A stretch of DNA of 45,289 nucleotides from Nocardioides sp. J54 (GTDB taxonomy: Bacteria; Actinomycetota; Actinomycetes; Propionibacteriales; Nocardioidaceae). Positions within the stretch are counted from its first letter, which is position 1. Every line of letters begins with the position of its first letter. The notes under the pieces are model-generated. The model did not search any database. It was not told where the DNA came from and saw nothing but the letters and a program-made list of their open reading frames with translations. The position numbers were made by a program, and so were the translations under genes. Of this stretch, positions 6,596 to 15,826 are shown piece after piece. The DNA lies in assembly GCF_000519005.1 (NCBI RefSeq), contig NZ_JAER01000036.1, forward strand, positions 1-45,289. Direction: 5' to 3'.

Positions 6596-7970
6596 CGCTC
6601 CCCCCGAGGAGCGCCACCAGCTCGGGCGCCAGCGCAGTCACGTCACCGGCACCGAGGGTGAGCACGAGGTCCCCGGGACGGGCGATCCCCGCCAGCGTGG
6701 GTACGACGTCCGCGCGGTCGGGCACGAAGCGGACCCGCTCGGCCGGCAGCGGCACGGCGCCGGCCACCAGCGCGCCGGTGACCTCGGGGTCGGAGTCCTC
6801 CCGGGCGACGTAGACGTCCATCAGCACGACCTCGTCGGCCGCACCGAGCTCGTGGCCCATCTGGGTGCCGAAGATGCGGGTGCGCGAGACGAGGTGCGGC
6901 TGGAAGCACACGACGAGCCGCCCGCCGGGCCCCACGAGCGAGCGGGCGGCCTCGAGGTCGCCGCGGATCTCGCTGGGGTGGTGGGCGTAGGAGTCGTAGA
7001 CCCGGATGGCACGATCGGCCGCGCCAACCGTTCCGACCAGCTCCATCCGCCGCTTGGCGCCCTGGTGGCGGGCCAGGCCGCGCACCAGCGCGGCCGGGTC
7101 GGCGCCGAGCTCGAGCCCGACGGCCAGCGCGAGGAGGGCGTCGACGGCGTAGTGGCGGCCGGGCACGGCGAGCTCGACCTCGCCGAGGTCGACGCCGCGG
7201 GCCTCGACGCGGAAGCGGGTGCGACCGCCCTCGACCACGAGGTCGTGGCCGCGCACCTGCGCACCGTCGGCGAAGGCGGCGGTGACGTCGGCGAGGTCGG
7301 CGCGCTCGGTGACGGTCACCCGGGCCCGCCGGGCGAACTCGGCGAAGGCTGCCTCGTAGGCCTCCTCGGTGCCCCAGTGGTCGAGGTGGTCGGCGTCGAC
7401 GTTGGTGATGGCGGCGACGTCGGGGGTGTAGACGAGGAAGGCACCGTCGGACTCGTCGGCCTCGACGACGGCGACGTCACCGCTGCCGAGGCGGGCGTTG
7501 GTGCCGAGGCTGGCCACCTCGGCACCGATCGCGAAGGTCGGGTCCAGCCCGGCCTCCTGCAGGGCGACGGTGAGCATCGCGGTCGTGGTGGTCTTGCCGT
7601 GGGTGCCGGCGACGGCGACCACGCGCTTGCCGATCAGGACCGACTGCAGGCCGGCCGAGCGCGGCCACAGGCGCAGGCCGCGGCGGGTGGCCTCGGCGAT
7701 CTCCGGGTTGTCCTCGCGGGCGGCCGTCGTCGCCACCACGGTGTCGACGCCGTCGAGGTGGGCGGCGTCGTGGCCCACGTGGACGGTGATGCCCTCCTCG
7801 CGCAGGGCGCGCACGACCGGCGAGTCGTTGGCGTCGCTGCCGCTGACGACCACGCCCGAGGCGTGCATGAGGCGGGCGATGCCGGACAGGCCCGCGCCGC
7901 CGATGCCGACGAGGTGGACGTGGCCGAGCTGGTCGGCGGGGAGGATCTCGTCCGGGACGGGGATCTTCAC
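6588..7970 (-). CDS. murC: UDP-N-acetylmuramate--L-alanine ligase MurC
   Basis: MurC adds L-alanine to UDP-MurNAc using ATP, the first peptide step of the lipid II precursor. The 460-residue product has the N-terminal UDP-binding motif LVGIGGAGLSGIARLM (about 18-33), the ATP-binding loop VAGTHGKTTTTAML (about 115-128), VVEADESDGAFL, and ITNVDADHLDHWG in the central domain. The C-terminal ligase domain has DSYAHHPSEI. GTG 7970 overlaps the murG stop as GTGA. Length and motifs are complete. Confidence 0.97.
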   Translation of the reverse strand: MKIPVPDEILPADQLGHVHLVGIGGAGLSGIARLMHASGVVVSGSDANDSPVVRALREEGITVHVGHDAAHLDGVDTVVATTAAREDNPEIAEATRRGLRLWPRSAGLQSVLIGKRVVAVAGTHGKTTTTAMLTVALQEAGLDPTFAIGAEVASLGTNARLGSGDVAVVEADESDGAFLVYTPDVAAITNVDADHLDHWGTEEAYEAAFAEFARRARVTVTERADLADVTAAFADGAQVRGHDLVVEGGRTRFRVEARGVDLGEVELAVPGRHYAVDALLALAVGLELGADPAALVRGLARHQGAKRRMELVGTVGAADRAIRVYDSYAHHPSEIRGDLEAARSLVGPGGRLVVCFQPHLVSRTRIFGTQMGHELGAADEVVLMDVYVAREDSDPEVTGALVAGAVPLPAERVRFVPDRADVVPTLAGIARPGDLVLTLGAGDVTALAPELVALLGGSGA

Positions 7971-9052
7971 CGGGCGACGTCCTGGATGATCCGGGCCAGG
8001 CGCTCGTCGGCGTCGCGGGGCACGAGGTGCGCGGCGGCCGCGCCCATGGAGGCGAGCCGCGCCGGGTCCGCGACCAGCGACGGGATCGTCTCGGCGACGT
8101 AGTCGGCGGTGAAGTCGACGTCCTCGACCAGCAGCGCTCCCCCGGCGTCGACGACCGGGCGGGCGTTGAGGGCCTGCTCCCCGTTGCCGATCGGGAGCGG
8201 CACGAAAACGGCGGGCACGCCGGAGGCGGAGGCCTCGACGACGCTGGAGGCGCCGGAGCGGCACACCATGACGTCGGCGGCGGCCAGCGCGAGGTCCATC
8301 CGCTCGACGAACGGCAGCACGACGTAGGGCACGCCGCTGGGCAGCGGCTCGGACCAGCTCGGGTCGCTGGCTCCGTTGGGGCCGACCACGTGCAGCACCT
8401 GCACGCCGGCGGCGGCCAGCGCGGGGGCAGCACCGCTGACGGCCTGGTTGAGGCGGCGCGCGCCCTGGGAGCCGCCGGTGACGACCAGGGTCGGCCGGTC
8501 CTGCTCGAGGCCGAAGAAGGCCCGGGCCTCCGCGCGCAGCGCCTCGCGGTCGAGGGTCGCGATCATCCGGCGGATCGGCAGGCCGACGTACTCGGCGCCG
8601 CGCAGCGGCGTGTCCGGGAAGCTGACCGCGACGCGGGTGGCGACGCGGGCGCCGAACTTGTTCGCGATGCCGGGCAGGGCGTTCTGCTCGTGCACCACGA
8701 GCGGGAGCTTGCGGCGCCGGGCGGCGACGTAGGCCGGCATCGAGACGTAGCCGCCGTAGCCGACGACGACGTCGGGGCGGACCTCGTCGATCACGTCCAG
8801 CGCGGCCTTGACCGCGGCCCGGAGCCGGGCGGGGACCATGGCGAGGTCCTTGCCGGGCTTGCGGGGCAGCGGGACCGGCGGCACGAGCCGCAGCGGGTAG
8901 CCGGCCTCGGGGATGACCTTGTTCTCCAGGCCCCGGGGCGTGCCGAGGCAGGTGACCTCCACCCCCGGGTCGAGGCGACGCAGGGCATCTGCGGTCGCGA
9001 GCAGTGGCGAGGTGTGCCCCGCCGTTCCCCCACCGGCCAACAAGACTCGCAC
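7967..9052 (-). CDS. murG: MurG, lipid II-forming GlcNAc transferase
   Basis: MurG transfers GlcNAc from UDP-GlcNAc to lipid I on the inner membrane face, giving lipid II. It is a GT28 GT-B enzyme of 361 residues. Seen motifs are the N-terminal glycine-rich loop VLLAGGGTAGHTSP, VVGYGGYVSMPAYVAA, HEQNALPGIANKFGAR, TGGSQGARRLNQAV at the start of the donor domain, and CRSGASSVVEASASGVPAVFVPLP. It starts with GTG at 9052 and is 9 bp after the ftsW stop. It overlaps murC by 4 bp. Confidence 0.97.
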   Translation of the reverse strand: MRVLLAGGGTAGHTSPLLATADALRRLDPGVEVTCLGTPRGLENKVIPEAGYPLRLVPPVPLPRKPGKDLAMVPARLRAAVKAALDVIDEVRPDVVVGYGGYVSMPAYVAARRRKLPLVVHEQNALPGIANKFGARVATRVAVSFPDTPLRGAEYVGLPIRRMIATLDREALRAEARAFFGLEQDRPTLVVTGGSQGARRLNQAVSGAAPALAAAGVQVLHVVGPNGASDPSWSEPLPSGVPYVVLPFVERMDLALAAADVMVCRSGASSVVEASASGVPAVFVPLPIGNGEQALNARPVVDAGGALLVEDVDFTADYVAETIPSLVADPARLASMGAAAAHLVPRDADERLARIIQDVAR

Positions 9053-9061
9053 GTGGCCAAC

Positions 9062-10333
9062 CTACCGGCGGGCGGAGAGCCCGGCCGACCGGGCCCGCCG
9101 GCGCTGCGCGAGGGCACGGGCGGCCGCCGGCTCGCGGCGCGCGAAGCCGATCACCAGGCCGAGCGCGGCGAGGGTCGGCAGCAGGCTGGAGCCGCCGTAG
9201 GACACGAGCGGGAGCGGGATGCCGATGACGGGCAGCAGGGCGAGCACCATGCCGACGTTGATCATCATCTGGCCGAGCAGCCACACCACGATGCCGAAGG
9301 AGCAGTAGCGGACGAAGGGGTCCTTCGTCTCCTTCGCGACGCGGGTCCCGGCATAGGCGAGGACGAGGAAGAGGGCGACCACCAGCAGGGTGCCGACCAG
9401 GCCGAGCTCCTCGCCGAGCACCGCGAAGATGAAGTCGGTGTGCGCCTCGGGCAGCTGGCCCCACTTCTGCTGGCTGGCGCCGATGCCCTCCCCGAAGACG
9501 CCGCCGCTGGCCATGGCGTAGAGCCCGTGGGCGGGCTGCCAGCCCGTGCCGAGGTAGTCCTTGAACGGGTCGGCGAAGTTGTAGATGCGGGCCAGCCGCT
9601 CGCCGTCGGTGGCGGCGAGGCCGAGCGCGAGCACGCTGACGCCGGAGAACGCGAGCGCGAAGAGCTTGCCCGGGGCGCCGACGACCCACAGCATCGCGAC
9701 CAGCAGGGCGAAGAAGACCAGCGCGGTGCCGAGGTCGCGCCCGACCACGACCAGGGCCGTGGCCAGCACCATGCCGGGCACGACGGGCACCAGCATCTGG
9801 TGCAGGTTGCCGAGGCGGCGCTCCTTGTTGGCGTAGATGTGGCTGGCCCAGATGATCAGCGACAGCTTCGCGATCTCCGAGGGCTGGATCTGCACGACGC
9901 CGAGGTCGAGCCAGTTCTTGTTGCCGTTGACCTCGACGCCGACCTTGGCGGTCAGCGCGAGCAGCAGCAGCGAGATGGAGAACGCCGGGTAGGTCAGCGC
10001 GCGCACCCAGCGCAGCGACACCCGCGACGCCAGGAAGGCGCACGGCACGCCGAGCAGGACCCACATCAGCTGGCGTCGTACGACGGTGTAGGAGTCGCCC
10101 GTCTCGCGGTAGGCGTAGACGCTGGAGGCGCTCAGCACCATGATCAGGCCGATGGTGAGCAGCAGCGCGGTCGCGCCGAGCAGCAGGTAGTAGGTCGTCA
10201 GCGGCCGGTCGAGGGCGTCCTTGACCGCGGCGGTCCAGCCGGACCGGCGTGCCGACGGGCGCCGGAGGAACGGGCGCGAGGGGAGGCGCTGGCGGAGGTG
10301 GAAGCGGAGCTTCTCGGGGTTCGCGGTGGTGAT
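9062..10333 (-). CDS. ftsW: FtsW, SEDS septal glycosyltransferase, with no canonical start codon
   Basis: FtsW is the SEDS-family polymerase that makes septal glycan strands with FtsI. The frame encodes about ten membrane helices plus SEDS motifs such as GNKNWLDLGVVQIQPSEIAKL, GRDLGTALVF and VSYGGSSLLPTLAALG. The first ATG in frame (10141) falls inside the first helix (LLLGATALLLTIGLIMVLS), so it cannot be the natural start. Reading upstream to the murD TAG (10366-10364, same frame) there is no ATG, GTG or TTG. An SD-like AGGAGAGG precedes GTC-ATC, so I place the start at ATC 10333 (423 aa, ITTANPEKLRFHL). Non-standard initiation, a point mutation or a sequence error are all possible. Confidence 0.88.
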   Translation of the reverse strand: MTTANPEKLRFHLRQRLPSRPFLRRPSARRSGWTAAVKDALDRPLTTYYLLLGATALLLTIGLIMVLSASSVYAYRETGDSYTVVRRQLMWVLLGVPCAFLASRVSLRWVRALTYPAFSISLLLLALTAKVGVEVNGNKNWLDLGVVQIQPSEIAKLSLIIWASHIYANKERRLGNLHQMLVPVVPGMVLATALVVVGRDLGTALVFFALLVAMLWVVGAPGKLFALAFSGVSVLALGLAATDGERLARIYNFADPFKDYLGTGWQPAHGLYAMASGGVFGEGIGASQQKWGQLPEAHTDFIFAVLGEELGLVGTLLVVALFLVLAYAGTRVAKETKDPFVRYCSFGIVVWLLGQMMINVGMVLALLPVIGIPLPLVSYGGSSLLPTLAALGLVIGFARREPAAARALAQRRRARSAGLSARR

Positions 10334-10363
10334 GACCCGTCCCCTCTCCTGCCCGCCAGCTCG

Positions 10364-11848
10364 CTAGCTCTCGCCGATGTAGTCCCGCACCGCCTCGGCG
10401 AACGCGTCGCCGCGAGCGGCGTAGTCGGAGAACTGGTCCATCGACGCGCATCCCGGCGCCAGCAGCACGGTGTCGCCCGCCCGGGCGACCTCGGCCGCTG
10501 CCGCGACGACGCGCCTCATCCGGTCGTCACCGACTACGTCCCCAGTGTCGGGGCTGTCGACGTCGATCACCGGCACATCGGGAGCGTGTCGCGAAAGCGC
10601 CTGGCGGATCACGTCACGGTCCCGGCCGATGAGGACGACGGCCCGCAGCCGGTCCCCCACCTGCCGGACCAGGTCGTCGAAGCTGGCCCCCTTGGCGAGG
10701 CCCCCGGCGACCCACACGACCGGGGCGAACGCGGCGAGCGAGGACGCGGCGGCGTGCGGGTTGGTCGCCTTGGAGTCGTCGACCCAGGTGATGCCGGCGT
10801 GCTCGGCCACGACCGCGATCCGGTGGCCGTCGGGCTGGAAGGAGCGCAGCCCGTCGCGGACCGCGGCCTGGCTCACGCCGTGCGCGCGGGCGAGCGCTGC
10901 GGCAGCGAGGGCGTTGGCGATGAAGTGCGGGGCGCGGGAGGCCAGGTCGTCCAGCGTGCACAGCTCGGCCGCGCTGGTGGCGCGCTCCTCGATGAACGCG
11001 CGGTCGACGAGGATCTCGTCGACGACGCCGAGCATGCCGGGGCCGGGGACGCCGAGGGTGAAGCCGATCGCCCGGGCTCCCTCGACCACGTCGGCGTCAC
11101 GGACCAGCTGCTCGGTGGCGGGGTCCGCGACGTTGTAGACGCAGGCCCGCTCCACGCCCTCGTAGATCCGGCCCTTGTCGGCGGCGTAGTCCTGCATGGC
11201 CGACTGGCCGGCGTACCAGTCGAGGTGGTCCTCGGCGACGTTGAGCACCGCGGCGCTCTCGGCGGCCATGGTCTCGACGTAGTGCAGCTGGAAGCTGGAG
11301 AGCTCGACAGCGATGACGTCGTAGGGCTCGGGGTCCATGACCGCCTCGGTCAGCGGCAGGCCGACGTTGCCGGCGGCGACGCTGCGCAGTCCGGCGGCAC
11401 GCAGGATGCTGACGAGCATCTGCACCGTGGTGGTCTTGCCGTTGGTGCCGGTGATGCACAGCCACGGCGCCGGGTGCTCGGGGTCGCGCAGCCGCCAGGC
11501 CAGCTCGACCTCGCCCCACACCGGGACGCCGCGCTCGCGGGCGGTGGTGATGATCGGGGCGTCGGGCCGGAAGCCGGGCGAGACGACGAGCAGGTCGACG
11601 TCGTCGGGCAGGACCCCGGTCGCGCCCTCGTGGACGTCGATGCGGGCGCCGAGGACCTGCAGCAGCTCGGCGCGCTCCTGGATCGACGCGCTGGCCGACT
11701 CCGCGACGGCGTGCACGTCGGCACCGAGGTGGAGCAGGTTGTCGACCGCGGCGGCGCCGCTGGTGCCGAACCCCGCGACGACGGCGCGTACGCCGGCCCA
11801 CGAGTCGCGCCGGCCGAGGCTGGTCGGGTCCGGGCGGGTATCGCTCAC
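10364..11848 (-). CDS. murD: UDP-N-acetylmuramoylalanine--D-glutamate ligase MurD
   Basis: MurD adds D-glutamate to UDP-MurNAc-L-Ala with ATP. The 494-residue product has the N-terminal VVAGFGTSGAAAVDNLLHLGADV domain, the ATP loop CITGTNGKTTTVQML (about 135-149), AVELSSFQLHYV, LNVAEDHLDWY, and WVDDSKATNPHAAASSLAAF in the C-terminal domain. GTG 11848 makes a GTGA overlap with the mraY stop. It ends with TAG only 30 bp before the presumed ftsW start and in the same frame. Confidence 0.96.
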   Translation of the reverse strand: MSDTRPDPTSLGRRDSWAGVRAVVAGFGTSGAAAVDNLLHLGADVHAVAESASASIQERAELLQVLGARIDVHEGATGVLPDDVDLLVVSPGFRPDAPIITTARERGVPVWGEVELAWRLRDPEHPAPWLCITGTNGKTTTVQMLVSILRAAGLRSVAAGNVGLPLTEAVMDPEPYDVIAVELSSFQLHYVETMAAESAAVLNVAEDHLDWYAGQSAMQDYAADKGRIYEGVERACVYNVADPATEQLVRDADVVEGARAIGFTLGVPGPGMLGVVDEILVDRAFIEERATSAAELCTLDDLASRAPHFIANALAAAALARAHGVSQAAVRDGLRSFQPDGHRIAVVAEHAGITWVDDSKATNPHAAASSLAAFAPVVWVAGGLAKGASFDDLVRQVGDRLRAVVLIGRDRDVIRQALSRHAPDVPVIDVDSPDTGDVVGDDRMRRVVAAAAEVARAGDTVLLAPGCASMDQFSDYAARGDAFAEAVRDYIGES

Positions 11849-12915
11849 AGCCGCGACACCCACTCGGCGTAGAAGATGCCCAGGCCGGTCGCGACGAACA
11901 GGCCGGTGATGATCCAGAACCGGATCACGACCGTGACCTGCTCCCACCCGAGCATCTCGAAGTGGTGGTGGATGGGTGCCATCCGGAAGATCCGCTTGCC
12001 CTTGCTGAGCTTGAAGAAGCCGACCTGCATCATCACCGAGACCGTCTCGAGGACGAACAGGCCGCCGAGGATGACCAGGAGCAGCTCGGTGCGGGTCAGG
12101 ATCGCGAAGCCGGCCAGCGCGCTGCCGAGCGCCAGCGAGCCGGTGTCGCCCATGAAGATCTTGGCCGGCGAGGCGTTCCACCACAGGAAGCCGAAGCAGG
12201 CGCCGGTGATCGCGGCGGCGATGATCGCCAGGTCGAGCGGGTCGCGGACGTTGTAGCAGCTCGCGCTCGGCTCGGCCTGGCAGAACTGGTTGTTCTGCCA
12301 GATGTTCACCAGCGTGTAGGCGCCGAAGACCATCACCGAGGCGCCGGCCGCGAGGCCGTCGAGCCCGTCGGTGAGGTTGACGGCGTTGCTGAACCCGGCG
12401 ACGAACAGCCAGATCAGCAGGATGGCCAGGATCGTGGGCAGCACGAACCAGTCGAGCTCGCGGAGGAAGGAGACCTTCTCGCTCGCGGGCGTGCGGCCGT
12501 TCTCGTCCTCCAGCATCGGCGAGAGCGCCAGCCAGCCGAAGACCAGCGCGATCACGGTCTGGCCGGCCATCTTCGCCTTGCTGCGCAGGCCGAGGCTGCG
12601 CTGCTTGGAGATCTTGATGAAGTCGTCGAGGAAGCCGACCAGGCCCATCCCGACGAACAGGAAGAGCAGCAGCAGCGCCGAGGCGCTCGGCGTGGTCAGG
12701 GTGATGAGCTTCGCCGAGAAGTAGGCGATGACCGCGGCGAGGATGATGACGACGCCGCCCATGGTGGGCGTGCCGCGCTTGGTGTGGTGGCTGGTGGGAC
12801 CGTCGTCGCGGATCTCCTGGCCGTAGCCCCAGTTGGTGAACAGGGTGATCACGACGCGGGTCCCGAGCAGGGAGATCAGCAACGCGATGCCGCCCCCGAG
12901 CAGGATGGCTCTCAT
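11845..12915 (-). CDS. mraY: MraY, phospho-MurNAc-pentapeptide translocase
   Basis: MraY moves phospho-MurNAc-pentapeptide from UDP to undecaprenyl phosphate, making lipid I. It is an integral membrane enzyme with about ten helices, 356 residues here. Catalytic signatures are all present: TPTMGGVVII (about 49-58), the Asp pair in GFLDDFIKI, the NAVNLTDGLDGLAAG loop, FMGDTGSLALG, and the histidine cluster MAPIHHHFEMLGW. ATG 12915 is chosen because it overlaps the murF stop as ATGA and fits the family's N-terminus; the frame up to 13020 is inside murF. Confidence 0.97.
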   Translation of the reverse strand: MRAILLGGGIALLISLLGTRVVITLFTNWGYGQEIRDDGPTSHHTKRGTPTMGGVVIILAAVIAYFSAKLITLTTPSASALLLLFLFVGMGLVGFLDDFIKISKQRSLGLRSKAKMAGQTVIALVFGWLALSPMLEDENGRTPASEKVSFLRELDWFVLPTILAILLIWLFVAGFSNAVNLTDGLDGLAAGASVMVFGAYTLVNIWQNNQFCQAEPSASCYNVRDPLDLAIIAAAITGACFGFLWWNASPAKIFMGDTGSLALGSALAGFAILTRTELLLVILGGLFVLETVSVMMQVGFFKLSKGKRIFRMAPIHHHFEMLGWEQVTVVIRFWIITGLFVATGLGIFYAEWVSRL

Positions 12916-14279
12916 GGCGTCGTACCCTCCAGGACCTGGTCCGCAACCCATTCCAGCGCCGCCCCGCGCGACGCCTTGACGAGGACGACGTCCTCCGCCC
13001 CGGCATTCTGCCGCAACCACGCCACGGCTTCCTCACGGCCCGCCGTGAGGACCACCTCACACCCCCTTCCGGGGCTGCTGGCGCCCTCCCCGATCCCGCG
13101 GGCGGCCTCGCCCACCACGACGACCACGTCGACGCCCAGCCGGGCGGCGTCGGCGCCCACGGCGCGGTGGCCGGCGTCGTGCTCGGCGCCGAGCTCCTTC
13201 ATCTCCCCCAGCACCGCGACGGTACGACGGCCGCGGGACCCGCCGATCGCGGTGAGCGCCTCGAGGGCGGCCCGCATGGACTCGGGGTTGGCGTTGTAGG
13301 AGTCGTTGACCACGACGAGGCCGTCGGGCCGCTCGGAGACCTCCATCCGCCAGGGGGACGCGGCGGCCGCGCCGCCGAGCGCGCCGGCCACCTCGGCCAG
13401 GTCGAACCCGGCGGCCATCGCCATCGCAGCGGCCGCGGCGGCGTTCTGGACCTGGTGGAGGCCGGTCTGCAGCAGCTGGACGGGGGCAGAGGCCCCGTCG
13501 CGCTCGAGCACGAAGCCGGGACGGCCCAGGTCGTCGAGCTCGACGGCGCTCCACCGCAGCGTGCCGGCGGTGCCGAAGGTGACCACCCGGGCAGCGGTGC
13601 GCGACTCCATCGCGGCGACGAGCGGGTCGTCGGCGTTCAGCACGGCGGTGCCGTCCTCGCCGAGCGCCTCGACGATCTCGCCCTTGGCGCGCGCGATCTG
13701 CTCCTGACCGCCGAACTCCCCCACGTGGGCGGTGCCGACGTTGAGGACGGCCGCGACCTGCGGCGGGGCGATCCCGCACAGGTAGGCGATGTGGCCGATG
13801 CCGCGGGCACCCATCTCGACGACGAGGTGGCGGGTCGCGGGGCCCGCGCGGAGCACGGTCAGCGGCACGCCGAGCTCGTTGTTGTTGTTGGCGGTCGTCG
13901 CGACGACCGCGTCCTCGCCGGCGAGCGTGCGCAGCACGGCGGCGAGGTAGTCCTTCGTGCCGGTCTTGCCCTGGGAGCCGGTCATCGCGTGCACGGTGAC
14001 GTCGAGGCGGTCCACGACGTGGCGGGCGAGCCGGCCGAGGGCGACGACGGGGTCCTCGACCACGACGGTCGGGCGTGCCGTGGGGCGGCTGCCGAGCACG
14101 GCGTGCGCGCCGTCGGCGTACTCGTGGCCGTCGACGCGCTCGCCGACGATCGCGACGAAGAGCCCGTCCGCGACCGGCGAGCGGCTGTCGAGGTAGGCGT
14201 GGCCCGAGACGACGACGTCGTCCCCGCGCAGGGTGCCGCCGACGACGTCGGCGACCTCGGAGAGCCGCAGCGGGATCAT
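12912..14279 (-). CDS. murF: UDP-MurNAc-tripeptide--D-Ala-D-Ala ligase MurF
   Basis: MurF adds the D-Ala-D-Ala dipeptide, completing the cytoplasmic pentapeptide precursor. The 455-residue product has the MurF N-terminal domain (IPLRLSEVADVVGGTL; DSRSPVADGLFVAI), the ATP loop MTGSQGKTGTKDYLAAVL (about 98-115), TTANNNNELGVPLTVL, VVEMGARGIGHIAYL, and VVNDSYNANPESMRAALEAL in the C-terminal domain. ATG 14279 overlaps murE as ATGA, and its stop overlaps mraY the same way. The enzyme appears intact. Confidence 0.97.
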   Translation of the reverse strand: MIPLRLSEVADVVGGTLRGDDVVVSGHAYLDSRSPVADGLFVAIVGERVDGHEYADGAHAVLGSRPTARPTVVVEDPVVALGRLARHVVDRLDVTVHAMTGSQGKTGTKDYLAAVLRTLAGEDAVVATTANNNNELGVPLTVLRAGPATRHLVVEMGARGIGHIAYLCGIAPPQVAAVLNVGTAHVGEFGGQEQIARAKGEIVEALGEDGTAVLNADDPLVAAMESRTAARVVTFGTAGTLRWSAVELDDLGRPGFVLERDGASAPVQLLQTGLHQVQNAAAAAAMAMAAGFDLAEVAGALGGAAAASPWRMEVSERPDGLVVVNDSYNANPESMRAALEALTAIGGSRGRRTVAVLGEMKELGAEHDAGHRAVGADAARLGVDVVVVVGEAARGIGEGASSPGRGCEVVLTAGREEAVAWLRQNAGAEDVVLVKASRGAALEWVADQVLEGTTP

Positions 14280-15826
14280 CGCGCTCCCCCGCTGCCCGCC
14301 GCGTCCAGGGACGCGAGCACCTCGCGCACCACCTCGCGGTCGTCGAAGGGGTGCACCACGCCGTCGACCTCCTGCCCGGTCTCGTGGCCCTTGCCGGCGA
14401 CCACGACCACGTCGCCGGGGCCGGCGCGGCCGATCGCCTCCGCGATGGCGGTACGACGGTCGCCGACCTCCTGCACCTCGGCGGACCCGTCGCGGGCGCC
14501 GGCCAGCACCTCGGCCCGGATGGTCGCGGGGTCCTCGGAGCGGGGGTTGTCGTCGGTCACCACGACCACGTCGGCCAGGCGGGCGGCGATCTCGCCCATG
14601 ACCGGGCGCTTGCCGCGGTCGCGGTCGCCGCCGGCGCCGATGACGACGACCAGCCGGCCGCGGGTGACCGGGCGCAGCGTGCGCAGCACCGCCTCGACGG
14701 CGTCGGGCTTGTGGGCGTAGTCGACGACGACGGTGAGGTCGCGCCCGGTGGGCACCCGCTCCAGCCGGCCGGGCACCCCGCCGGAGGCGGCGATGCCGTC
14801 GGCGACCGCCTGCGGGTCCAGCCCGGCCTCGGCCGCCGCGGCCACGGCCGCGAGCGCGTTGGCGACGTTGAAGTCGCCGGGCAGCGGCACCGCGGCGCTG
14901 ACCCGGACGCCGTCGGGCCCGGCCACGGTGAACCGGGAGCCGTCGGCACCGAGCTCGACGTCGAGCGCCCGCCAGTCCGGGTCCCCGGTGAGGCCGTAGG
15001 TGCGCACGGGGATGGGGGCCTCGCGGGCGAGGCGGCGGCCGTGCTCGTCGTCGGTGCAGACCAGGCCGCGGGCGGCGTGCTCCGGGGTGAAGAGGCTGGC
15101 CTTGGCGGCGAAGTACTCCTCCACGTCGGCGTGGAAGTCGAGGTGGTCGCGGCCGAGGTTGGTGAACACGGCGACGTCGAAGCGCACCCCGTCGACGCGG
15201 CCCATCACCAGGGCGTGGCTCGAGACCTCCATGGCGCAGGCCGTGACGTCGAGCTCGCGCATCCGGGCGAACAGGCCGTGCAGGTCGGGCGCCTCCGGGG
15301 TGGTCAGCGAGGTCTTCACCTCCTCGCCGGCGATGCGGGTGCCGACCGTGCCGACCACGGCGCTGCGCACGCCGGCGGCGAGCAGGCCGCCGTCGAGCAG
15401 CCGGGTGACCGTGGTCTTGCCCTGGGTGCCGGTGACGCCGATGGTGCGCAGCGCGTCGGCGGGCCGGCCGTAGACCAGGGCCGCCACGTCGCCGAGCACG
15501 GCACGGGGGTCGTCGACGACGAGCACCGGCACGCCGTGGCCGGACGCCGCCTCGCGGCCCGTCGGGTCGGTCAGCACCGCGACGGCCCCGGCCTCGACGG
15601 CCTGCCCGGTGAACGCGGCGCCGTGCGCCCGGGAGCCGGGCAGCGCGGCGTACAGGTCCCCGGCCGCGACGCGGCGGGAGTCGAGGGTGACCCCCTGCAC
15701 GGCCACGTCGGGGTCGGCGGCGGGGACCGCGGTGCCGTCGGGGTGGTCCGGGGCCGGGCCCAGTGCGCGGGCGACGTCGGCGAGCGGCGTCTGGTGCGGG
15801 TGGGCGGGCCGGGTGGGCAGGCTCAC
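14276..15826 (-). CDS. murE: UDP-MurNAc-L-Ala-D-Glu:diaminopimelate ligase MurE
   Basis: MurE adds the third stem-peptide residue. The 516-residue product has VQGVTLDSRRVAAGDLYAALPG in the N-terminal domain, the ATP loop GVTGTQGKTTVTRLL (about 135-149), SLTTPEAPDLH, CAMEVSSHAL, and VTDDNPRSEDP in the C-terminal domain. The DNPR motif selects diaminopimelate over lysine, so the peptidoglycan is DAP-type. Whether it is meso- or LL-DAP cannot be told from the motif. GTG 15826 gives a GTGA overlap with ftsI; the GTG three bases upstream is an alternative. Confidence 0.96.
   Translation of the reverse strand: MSLPTRPAHPHQTPLADVARALGPAPDHPDGTAVPAADPDVAVQGVTLDSRRVAAGDLYAALPGSRAHGAAFTGQAVEAGAVAVLTDPTGREAASGHGVPVLVVDDPRAVLGDVAALVYGRPADALRTIGVTGTQGKTTVTRLLDGGLLAAGVRSAVVGTVGTRIAGEEVKTSLTTPEAPDLHGLFARMRELDVTACAMEVSSHALVMGRVDGVRFDVAVFTNLGRDHLDFHADVEEYFAAKASLFTPEHAARGLVCTDDEHGRRLAREAPIPVRTYGLTGDPDWRALDVELGADGSRFTVAGPDGVRVSAAVPLPGDFNVANALAAVAAAAEAGLDPQAVADGIAASGGVPGRLERVPTGRDLTVVVDYAHKPDAVEAVLRTLRPVTRGRLVVVIGAGGDRDRGKRPVMGEIAARLADVVVVTDDNPRSEDPATIRAEVLAGARDGSAEVQEVGDRRTAIAEAIGRAGPGDVVVVAGKGHETGQEVDGVVHPFDDREVVREVLASLDAAGSGGAR

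Noticed and set aside
6588..10451. 1287-residue minus-strand frame as one giant protein
   Set aside because: Only its last 460 codons are real (murC). The rest passes through murG and ftsW out of their frames.
8027..11872. 1281-residue plus-strand frame opposite murG, ftsW and murD
   Set aside because: Antisense shadow of three essential genes; composition is His/Glu/Gly/Arg-rich without motifs.
10364..13060. MurD-FtsW fusion by reading through the TAG at 10366-10364
   Set aside because: The frames match, but a SD-like sequence follows the stop and both proteins are normally separate. Read-through is a less simple explanation than a non-standard start.
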